DNA from: Candidatus Cardinium sp. cBcalN2
GTDB lineage: Bacteria; Bacteroidota; Bacteroidia; Cytophagales; Amoebophilaceae
DNA length: 16,362 bases
NCBI RefSeq assembly: GCF_022810445.1
Contig: NZ_JAACGD010000008.1
Coordinates: forward strand, 1-16,362
Direction: 5' to 3'
Part shown: piece after piece, positions 6,727-14,200 of the stretch
Layout of the letters: every line of letters begins with the position of its first letter
Numbering within the stretch: position 1 is the first letter of the stretch
Notes under the pieces: generated by a model
What the model was told of the DNA's origin: nothing
What the model saw: the letters and a program-made list of their open reading frames with translations, nothing else
The model's database searches: none
Translations under genes and position numbers: made by a program

Positions 6727-8367
6727 CTACCCCTTTAATAACCTCCTTAGTACTTTACCTATGGGTGATTTGGGTAAGCTATTGCAAAATTCTATATACT
6801 TAGGAATTTTATAACGGGTCATTTTTGCCTTACAATAAGCTATAATCTCTTCAGCAGTAAGCGTTGCATCTTTTTTTACAATAAAAACCTTGATGGCTTC
6901 CTTGAGTGTGACATCTGTTATACCAATAGCGCCTACTTCTAACACTTTTGGATGCCCTATTAGGGTTTGCTCTATTTCATTGGGGTATACGTTAAAACCA
7001 GAAATATTAATCATATCTTTTTTACGATCGATAATAGATATAAATCCATTTTTATCCATAATAGCTATATCGCCTGTTTTAAACCACCCATTCACAAAGG
7101 CTCCTGCTGTTTCTACTGGTTTTTGCCAATATCCCTGGGTCAGTTGAGGCCCTTTAATGAGTAGTTCACCAGCTGTTCCATAGGGTACCTCTTTAGCTGT
7201 TTCATCTGCTATGATAACAGATGTGCCAGGTAGTGGCATATGATAGAGCCCATTGATCATATCAGTAGAAACACCAGGCGAACATTCGGTTAAGCCATAG
7301 GCTTCCACAAGTTTACTACCCGTTAATTGCTCCCAGTGTTTTTTAACTTTTTCTTGTGTTTTCATACCACCTGCTATGGTAAGCTTTAAAGAAGTAAGCT
7401 TTAATTTTTTGAATGCTTTATTGACCAATAGCTTTTCAAATAAAGTGTTGATGCCTATTAAACAAGTAGGTTTCGTTTTTCGTAATTCTTTGATAAAGCG
7501 TGGAATATCTCTAGGATTCGTAATCAATGAAGAAATGGCACCTAGCTTGGCCATTGCAAAGAAGCTAACTAATCCAAAAATATGATAAAGAGGCAACGGA
7601 ATCATGGTCCGTTCTTCTTTTTCCTTTAATAGAAGGCGCATGACCAGTTCTACTTGTTGAAAATTGGCGGTAAGGTTGCCATGCGATAGAATAGCTCCTT
7701 TTGACAGACCTGTCGTCCCACCCGTATATTGCAAAAAAGCAGTATCAGAAGGTTGTAAAGGAATAGGACGAAAAATGGCCTGTTTCCCTTTTTCTAAAAC
7801 CTCCTTAAAAGAGATGGCTTGTGGTAGGTTATACCTAGGAACCAGTTTTTTAATATGTTTAATAGCAAAGTTAAGTAGCTTTCCTTTTATAGAACCAAGC
7901 ATGTCACCTACTTTAGTAACAATAACAGTTTGAATAGATGTATCTGGTAAAATTTCAACTAATTTATGGGCAAAGTTTTCTAATACAACGATGGCATGGA
8001 CACCTGCATCCTTAAGTTGATAGACCATTTCAGCAGGAGTATACTGTGGATTGATGTTGACTATTACCATGCCAGCGCGTAGCATACCCAACACAGCAAT
8101 TGGATATTGCAATAAGTTGGGTAATTGAATCGCTACATGTGATCCTACTGATAAATTAGTATATTGCTGAATATAAGCTGCGAAAGCTCTAGATAGTTTA
8201 TCCACTCTATGGAAAGTGAGTACCTTACCCATGTTTTCGCACATGGGTAAGTCTTGGTATTGCTCAAAAACTTCTTCCATGAAATGGACTAATGAGCGAT
8301 ACCTAGCGGTATCAATGGTATCCGGAATAGAAGCAGGATAATGCTGAATCCAAGGTTTTTGTGTCAT
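6727..8367 (-). CDS. fadD: Long-chain fatty acid-CoA ligase (AMP-forming)
   Basis: A 546-residue member of the ANL adenylating superfamily, close in length to E. coli FadD (561). It should activate free fatty acids to acyl-CoA through an acyl-adenylate. Motifs in order are the phosphate-binding loop YTGGTTGLSKG (214-224), PLYHIFGL (259-266), AYGLTE (356-361), GWFKTGD (427-433), the DRKKDMI hinge (447-453) with ISGFNVYPNEIE, and the C-terminal SPIGK, whose Lys538 is the expected adenylation lysine. I chose the ATG at 8367 (MTQKPWIQHYP); another ATG lies at 8379 and a longer frame uses TTG. It is the first gene of a probable operon with mraY. Exact chain-length preference cannot be read, and the symbol is given at family level. 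In a symbiont it may activate scavenged fatty acids for phospholipid synthesis (inference). Confidence 0.9.
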   Translation of the reverse strand: MTQKPWIQHYPASIPDTIDTARYRSLVHFMEEVFEQYQDLPMCENMGKVLTFHRVDKLSRAFAAYIQQYTNLSVGSHVAIQLPNLLQYPIAVLGMLRAGMVIVNINPQYTPAEMVYQLKDAGVHAIVVLENFAHKLVEILPDTSIQTVIVTKVGDMLGSIKGKLLNFAIKHIKKLVPRYNLPQAISFKEVLEKGKQAIFRPIPLQPSDTAFLQYTGGTTGLSKGAILSHGNLTANFQQVELVMRLLLKEKEERTMIPLPLYHIFGLVSFFAMAKLGAISSLITNPRDIPRFIKELRKTKPTCLIGINTLFEKLLVNKAFKKLKLTSLKLTIAGGMKTQEKVKKHWEQLTGSKLVEAYGLTECSPGVSTDMINGLYHMPLPGTSVIIADETAKEVPYGTAGELLIKGPQLTQGYWQKPVETAGAFVNGWFKTGDIAIMDKNGFISIIDRKKDMINISGFNVYPNEIEQTLIGHPKVLEVGAIGITDVTLKEAIKVFIVKKDATLTAEEIIAYCKAKMTRYKIPKYIEFCNSLPKSPIGKVLRRLLKG

Positions 8368-8533
8368 AATATAAACCATTTTATTTTTTTGCAAATACCA
8401 ATGCAATATACTATTATTTTATAGAATATGATGCGCATGATGCTAAAATCTGTTTATCTATGATAGCACTATAGATTTTATGTTTTAGATTGCAGAAATT
8501 TGTAGCAACCATCTTTTTATTTAAAGTCTATCT
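8368..8533. promoter_or_regulatory. Divergent promoter region, acyl-CoA ligase / smpB
   Basis: This 166-bp AT-rich spacer lies between two divergently transcribed genes and must contain both promoters. I could not find a convincing pair of Bacteroidota (TTG / TAnnTTTG) boxes on either strand, nor a Shine-Dalgarno sequence before either start codon. The boundaries are set only by the start codons. Confidence 0.4.
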
Positions 8534-9001
8534 ATGTCAGGTAAGAAAAGCGCATTTCCCACAAAGGTTTGCATTAAAAATAGACAAGCCCATTTTGCCT
8601 ATACCTTTTTAGACAGGTATACGGCTGGCCTTATCTTGCAAGGAACAGAAATAAAATCCATTCGAATGAATAAAGCATCGCTTCAGGATGCCTATTGTTA
8701 TTTTAATCGAGGATCACTTTGGATAAAAGGGATGCATGTTGGTCCTTATAGTCATGGCAACATCTACAATCATGAAGAAAAACGTGAGCGTCAGTTATTG
8801 TTGCAGAAAAAAGAACTACAGCAGTTACTCAAAAACCAAGCAAAAGGGCTAACCATTATTCCGGTAGAATTGTTTATAAATCAACGTGGGTTTGCTAAGC
8901 TGGCCATTGCCCTAGCACGAGGTAAAAAACTATATGATAAACGTCAAACCATTAAAGAGAGGGATTTGCAACGATCTGGAGAAATGAGATTGAAGGAATA
9001 A
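8534..9001 (+). CDS. smpB: SsrA-binding protein SmpB
   Basis: This 155-residue partner of tmRNA brings SsrA to stalled ribosomes in trans-translation. The OB-fold core shows the standard landmarks: KNRQAHFAY near the start, GLILQGTEIKSIR (32-44), the HVGPYSHGN segment (68-76), RQLLLQKKEL (86-95), the KGLTIIPVELF strand (104-114) and the basic tail ALARGKKLYDKRQTIKERD (126-144), which enters the ribosomal channel. Length and motif order are normal. The start is the ATG at 8534; the upstream leader lacks a Shine-Dalgarno sequence. It is the only plus-strand gene in the first 10.6 kb and is followed directly by repeat modules. The tmRNA gene is not in this window. Confidence 0.97.
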   Translation: MSGKKSAFPTKVCIKNRQAHFAYTFLDRYTAGLILQGTEIKSIRMNKASLQDAYCYFNRGSLWIKGMHVGPYSHGNIYNHEEKRERQLLLQKKELQQLLKNQAKGLTIIPVELFINQRGFAKLAIALARGKKLYDKRQTIKERDLQRSGEMRLKE

Positions 9002-9002
9002 G

Positions 9003-9108
9003 CTGTTTTTCTATTTCAGCTGTAAGGGCTGCTTGCTGATCGGAATTATTTTACAAGGGGCGTTTTTATACGTAGCCCTACCATAGGGCTGAACGGATAC
9101 ATTTTTTC
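9003..9108 (+). repeat. Dispersed intergenic repeat, copy 4 (module A)
   Basis: The block begins two bases after the smpB stop codon and is the best match to 19-118 (shared strings are listed there). This copy has a perfect 7-bp hairpin, agcccta (9074-9080) with tagggct (9084-9090), around a 3-base loop. The matching part of copy 1 is degenerate. Twelve bases later comes a run of six T (9102-9107), so the element might double as a weak terminator for smpB, although the gap is longer than usual. Confidence 0.6.
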
Positions 9109-9145
9109 AGCTAATCTCATGGTCTGTTTACAACATGAGTAAATA

Positions 9146-9229
9146 ATGTTTTACAGCTTACATCTACCAATGGTGGCCATCCTGAAGTGGACGCCATTGC
9201 GTGAACAGACACCGCTACTAGTGGCCTAA
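9146..9229 (+). repeat. Dispersed repeat module B, copy 2, with mini-ORF
   Basis: This second copy of the module at 3352-3432 has ttacagcttacat then taccaatggt at 9151-9174, followed by the diverged cgccattgc.tgaacaga segment. As in the other copy it can be read from an ATG (9146) as a short peptide beginning MFYSLHLPMV and stopping at 9227-9229. Downstream of module A in the same spacer, the order A then B is the same as at 3261-3432. Confidence 0.45.
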
Positions 9230-9252
9230 ACGACACATACGATAATGCGCTT

Positions 9253-10470
9253 TTAGCAAGTACTAAGGGTAGCTTCAAGTGCATAAATCAAATCTTGCAC
9301 ATCTTCAATGCCACAAGATACACGCACAAAACCACCCGTAATACCAATCGACTTGAGTTGGCTTGCATCCATTGCTCCATTAGACATTACAGTAGGATAA
9401 GAGATCAAACTCTCTACACCACCTAAATTGGCACCAAAACTCCATGGACGACGCAATTCCTTCATAAATTTTTTACTTGCATCAGCTCCTCCTTTTAAGA
9501 TAAAATATAGCATACCACCATGCAGTCCATTTTTATGTTGTTTATCTGCTAATGATTTTTGTGAAAAAGAAGCCAAGCCCGGATACCCCACCTCTTCTAC
9601 CTGAGCATGTCCCTCTAAAAATGTAGCAATCTGTGCTGCATTTTGGGACTGTTCTCGTATGCGCAAATGCATGGTTTTAATCGATTGTAAGGTAAAAAAA
9701 GCGACCATAGGACTCATAATACTCCCATGCCTATTTCTATAAGAAAAAATTTGAGGGCCATCTTCTGCAGAGGCACAAGCTACTGCACCACCAATGGTTA
9801 TATTATGTCCGTCATAGTATTTAGTTGTAGATTGAATGACTATATCGGCACCAAGTGTTAACGGACAAATGACCATAGGAGAGGCTAGCGTACTATCACA
9901 AACATGTCTGGCACCTACTTGGTGGGCCAAGCCACTCACTGCAACCAAATCGGTTAAAGAAAGGGTAGGATTAGTCGGATATTCGGAAAAAATTAATTTA
10001 GTATTGGACTGTATAGCCCCTGCTACCTCAGACAGATTACTAAAGTCTACAAAAGAAAAAGTCACGCCAAGCTGACCAAAAAGCTCACGTGCTACCTCTT
10101 GTGTAGTGCTGTAACAACCATTTGAGAGTATACAATGGTCCCCATGACGTAAGAAAGTGGCCATGGTAGTAACAATAGCAGCCATCCCTGAACTGAAACA
10201 ATAAGCGGCTTGTGCTTTTTCCAAAGTAGCAATCTTAGCCTCAAGTACTGAAACAGTAGGGTTTCTGGACCCAGAATAAGAATGCCCTTTTGCTAAATAA
10301 GTTTCAATTGAGTCTTGTACAAACACAGATGATTGAAAAATAGGTGTAAGGATAGCACCTGTATGTGGTTCCGGACTTACACCAGCATGTACTAATTCAG
10401 TAGCTACTTGTAAATGGCTACTAGCCCATGTATGGGTACCAATAGAGGAAGGTGATAATGAATTAGACAT
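9253..10470 (-). CDS. PLP-dependent Cys/Met metabolism enzyme (cystathionine gamma-synthase/lyase family)
   Basis: A 405-residue fold-type I PLP enzyme of the transsulfuration family. Landmarks are YSGSRNPT (65-72), FSSGMAA (92-98), a Tyr at 120 that stacks on PLP, EYPTNP (163-168), Asp192 in CDSTLASP and the Schiff-base Lys217 in STTKYYDGH. These keep a constant +6 offset from Pseudomonas putida methionine gamma-lyase (Tyr59, Tyr114, Asp186, Lys211), which supports the alignment. Position 122 is Thr where methionine gamma-lyases have Cys116, so a canonical methionine gamma-lyase is less likely. Position 67 is Gly where Arg61, a phosphate-binding residue, is expected. I chose the ATG at 10470; the longer frame needs TTG. 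Gamma-synthase, gamma-lyase or O-acetylhomoserine sulfhydrylase activity cannot be separated by eye. It is monocistronic and divergent from engB. Confidence 0.88.
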   Translation of the reverse strand: MSNSLSPSSIGTHTWASSHLQVATELVHAGVSPEPHTGAILTPIFQSSVFVQDSIETYLAKGHSYSGSRNPTVSVLEAKIATLEKAQAAYCFSSGMAAIVTTMATFLRHGDHCILSNGCYSTTQEVARELFGQLGVTFSFVDFSNLSEVAGAIQSNTKLIFSEYPTNPTLSLTDLVAVSGLAHQVGARHVCDSTLASPMVICPLTLGADIVIQSTTKYYDGHNITIGGAVACASAEDGPQIFSYRNRHGSIMSPMVAFFTLQSIKTMHLRIREQSQNAAQIATFLEGHAQVEEVGYPGLASFSQKSLADKQHKNGLHGGMLYFILKGGADASKKFMKELRRPWSFGANLGGVESLISYPTVMSNGAMDASQLKSIGITGGFVRVSCGIEDVQDLIYALEATLSTC

Positions 10471-10655
10471 AGAAAAAAGATGAAATAAAACAAAAAAGAA
10501 CAATACAGACTAGCTAATTTTTTTTTACTATTCCTGGCAAATTAAAAAAATAGCTTGGAAAAGAAAAGTAAGCGCGCGCTCATAAAAAATGTAAGGGACT
10601 AGAGATAAAGTCATTGAGAATATTTAAATTTAGCCATTACACTTTTTGATTGCAT
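10471..10655. promoter_or_regulatory. Divergent promoter region, PLP enzyme / engB
   Basis: This 185-bp AT-rich spacer lies between divergent genes and presumably carries both promoters. The only distinct sign is a perfect 10-bp GC palindrome, agcgcgcgct (10571-10580), unusual in this AT-rich surrounding; it could be an operator or chance. No convincing promoter boxes were found. Confidence 0.35.
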
Positions 10656-11246
10656 ATGAAAATTCATTCTGTTTCTCTTGTATCCAGTAATCCATCTTAT
10701 AAAACATGCCCTCAAGAGACTAAGCCAGAGGTTGCGTTTATAGGTCGTTCAAATGTAGGCAAATCTTCTTTAATCAATGCACTTTTACAACGGAAACAAT
10801 TAGCAAGGGTTTCTAAAATGCCTGGAAAAACGCAACTTATTCATCACTTTTTAGTTAATAACCAGGTTTATTTTGTAGATCTTCCAGGATATGGATGGGC
10901 ACAAGTGGCTCATGCTACCAAACTAAAGTGGGAAAAAATGTTACGAGATTATCTGTTACATAGACCCAATATGGTTACCGTTTTTTTGTTAATTGATGCC
11001 AAAATTGCGCCTCAAGCCATTGACCTTGCTTGCATGCGTTGGATGGGTGAACAGCATATTCCTTTTTCGATTATCCTTACAAAAGCAGATAAAAAACATA
11101 AAACAGTAGCTCAAAAACATCATACAGCTCTAATGCATAGCTTGCAACAAGACTGGGCAACTATGCCCCCTATATTTATGGTTTCTGCACACAATAGACT
11201 AGGCATAGAGCAGTTACTAGATTATATTAAATTGATTACCAAATAA
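10656..11246 (+). CDS. engB: Ribosome biogenesis GTPase EngB (YsxC/YihA)
   Basis: A 196-residue small GTPase needed for assembly of the 50S ribosomal subunit. All G motifs are present: the P-loop GRSNVGKSS (30-38), switch I around KMPGKTQ (54-60), G3 DLPGYGWA (75-82), G4 TKADK (142-146) and G5 SAHNRLG (177-183). The GYGWA stretch after G3 is specific to this family. Length is normal. I used the ATG at 10656; a TTG six bases upstream is in frame. The leader has no Shine-Dalgarno sequence. The gene converges on tamB with a 49-base gap in which I see no hairpin terminator. Confidence 0.96.
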   Translation: MKIHSVSLVSSNPSYKTCPQETKPEVAFIGRSNVGKSSLINALLQRKQLARVSKMPGKTQLIHHFLVNNQVYFVDLPGYGWAQVAHATKLKWEKMLRDYLLHRPNMVTVFLLIDAKIAPQAIDLACMRWMGEQHIPFSIILTKADKKHKTVAQKHHTALMHSLQQDWATMPPIFMVSAHNRLGIEQLLDYIKLITK

Positions 11247-11295
11247 AAATATAATTAACTATATCTATTCAGCCTTATAGCGTATCTATGCTTGT

Positions 11296-14200
11296 CTACC
11301 AAAATTTCTTAGTATACGCAAAGCTAATACCAAAAAGCGCCAGGTTAGCATCTTTGCTTTGCAAAGGTTGTTGATAAAGCTTGGCATGCATGTTATAAGC
11401 TTTGGTCACACGATAGGCAATTTCCCAATCATTGATAAAACGAGAGTACCTGCCCAATGTACTGGAAAGTTTAAGCCGTTCTGATAGCAACAGATAGCTT
11501 ATTTTAATTTTTGTTTTTTGGAACATGTTTTCTTCTTCATCTTTAGATTGATTAATGCCTAAATCAGTTTCTATCTCTAGGTTATCTTTGATTTTAGATA
11601 CTAAGTTTTGTATTCTTTGAGAAAGTAAGTCATTGATACTATTTCTTAATGCATCTCCCCTATCTATTGCTTGCTCATTATAGATCCTTTTAGCTATTAA
11701 AAGACTTAAAATCTGCTTATTTAGATAATTTTTATCTAGTAATGCTTTTGAGGCACATGCTTCTAAGGCACTATTGAGTTCAAAATCCATGCTTTTTACT
11801 GGAAAAAAAAGTTGATAAGCAATATGTGGATGGGCTAATCTGCCATAGGCAGAAAGGCAAATTTCCACTGGAATAGGGCGCTTATCATTAGTTTGAGGAT
11901 AGAGTTCTGCTATAGAAGCCGTTTGTCTGTAGCATGCTTCAATATGCGCAATTCCTTCTTGGGGATAACCATTAAAATTCACCTGACTATTGGCAGCAAT
12001 GGTAAATGTTTTTTGAATTAAACTATAAACAGAAACCGTGTAAGTACCACTTTGAAAGAGATAATTGCCCATTACGTAAGGCTTGCGATTGGTACCTACT
12101 TCTAACTGAATGGTTCCAGTCCCCTGCCCTTGCAAGATATCATTCATATCGTTATGAGACGAACCAAATACTACTTGAGTCTTTATAGTAGGTAGTATAA
12201 CTAGGTCAAGCACCAATTTAATAGCTGAGTCGTTTTCATCTTTAGCTACCCTATATGGCTGCTCTTTGCGCTCCTTGTTGTAGACAAACTGCACTAGTTT
12301 GGTTGTGTTATCTAAGTTTTCTTTATCGTGTGCTACAATCGTACAAAGTCCTTTATCAGCTGTAATCTGCATTTTAAGTAATAGATCATAGATAGAACCC
12401 TCCATTTGCAAAGCGCCACTGGCATATAGGTCGCCATAAAAGTCAGCGTTATCCATGCGGGTGGTATGTAGTAGATGAAATGTTGCCATGCGCCCTGAAA
12501 GCATTACAGGAAAACTATTTTGCATGGCAATATAGCCAGATAAATGAGCATGTCCCGATCTACCATCCCGAAGATGCAGTTGTTTAACATATAAGTAATT
12601 GTCTTGGAGTTTAATTTTTCCATTTGCTTGGTAGGAGGTGTTTAAGTAGTTAATTGTCAGTTTTCCTTTATCTATTATTCCCTTACCATTTACCTTGGGT
12701 GCATTCAAACTACCGGTTAGCTGAAACTGTCCACTTAATTTTCCAGTTATATCAGAACAAACAGAGGCAAAGAAAAGATTGAGTAGATCTAGGTCCATTT
12801 GGTTAAATATAGTAGTGATGGCCAAGCTATCAGCAGGTTGCATAAAATGATAGGAACCATTGAGCTTTAAAAGTTGCTGCTCTGCCTTTTGGAGACTACC
12901 TTCTAACACCAACTTATTTTCTAATAGATTGCAATCTACCTTGGTGCTAAAAGTACCTACAGTATAGTCTTTAATGGTAGCATCTTTTAACGATAGCAAG
13001 CCAGTTGCTATGATCTGACCTTTTCGAAGATGGGCCACTAAACTAGTATCTATTATACCTTTACACGGGCCTGCTGGTGAAGCATAATCTAATACAAGAT
13101 GGTCTATAGTGCAGTGTAAAGGATCTTTTGTTGCCGATTGAGTCAGTGTACCACCAATACAAATAGACTCCTGACCACTCGTTATAGATACATTCCCAAT
13201 GGCTATAGCTGCTTTAGAAATACAACTGGTACGCTCCATTGCTATGGCCCATATTTTCCCTTTGGTGGTTAGCCTAGAAGGCAGTAGATCAATGTATACT
13301 GCCTGATCCATCAGAAGCCCTGAACAGGCTATAGATAAGTGGTTATCATGGTTGGATAATTTCTTTGAAAAGGTAAAATTATGCTTATCCATAAAAAATT
13401 GCAAGGATAAACGATCTGTTTGAAATAGCTGGTGCCAATCTTGCTTATCGGAGGAAATAGCCAACTCAACCAATCGCTTTTTACCATTCATCAGATGGCT
13501 CATATTCAATTTGATGGTAACATTTTCCATGTTACACTTCTTAAAACAGAGACTTGATGCCATAGGTAGGTCTAACGAAAAATGATAATCTGTATCGTAA
13601 GCAAAATGACCTGAAAAAGTTGTAGCAGAAGCTATATAGCTGTCATTAGAAAACCAGTTTAAGATTGGCCATACTTTTTTGCAGTTGATGGCATAATCTA
13701 AATGAAAAGGCGCAGGTATAGCAATCTGTTCTACTGGATTTTTAAATCGTTTAATCAAGTACTTTATATGCTCGAACAAGTCGCTAATGGTAAATAAACC
13801 TTGTACGCTACAATCTATAAGTGGAGAAGTAAGGGTCAACAGCTCTTGCCCCCCCTGCTCTTGGAGGTTGATGGCAAGTTGTTTGCAGACCACTTTTTTT
13901 TCTAAACCCTGTAAGGTACATCTATTTAAGATAACTGCTCCTCGTGGAGATTTATTTAAAATATTTTTGATTTTTAATGAAAAATGTGTACCAACTAGCA
14001 AAGGATTTGCTACAATACCAAGCTTTTCTAGATGGGCTTGTTCTATAGTGCCATGGGCCTTTAAACTTTGTTCACCGGCCATATGATAACTGCCTGCTAA
14101 GGCTAACTTTGCACTGGGATCTTTGCTATGTAGCTGAAAGGTCGCCCTAGCATTGGCCATTATGCAAGAAGCTTCTACTGCTTTATAGCTATAGCCACTC

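Noticed and set aside
10571-10580. agcgcgcgct palindrome as an operator
   Set aside because: It is a single short site with no second copy and no regulator gene nearby; kept only as a remark in the spacer entry.
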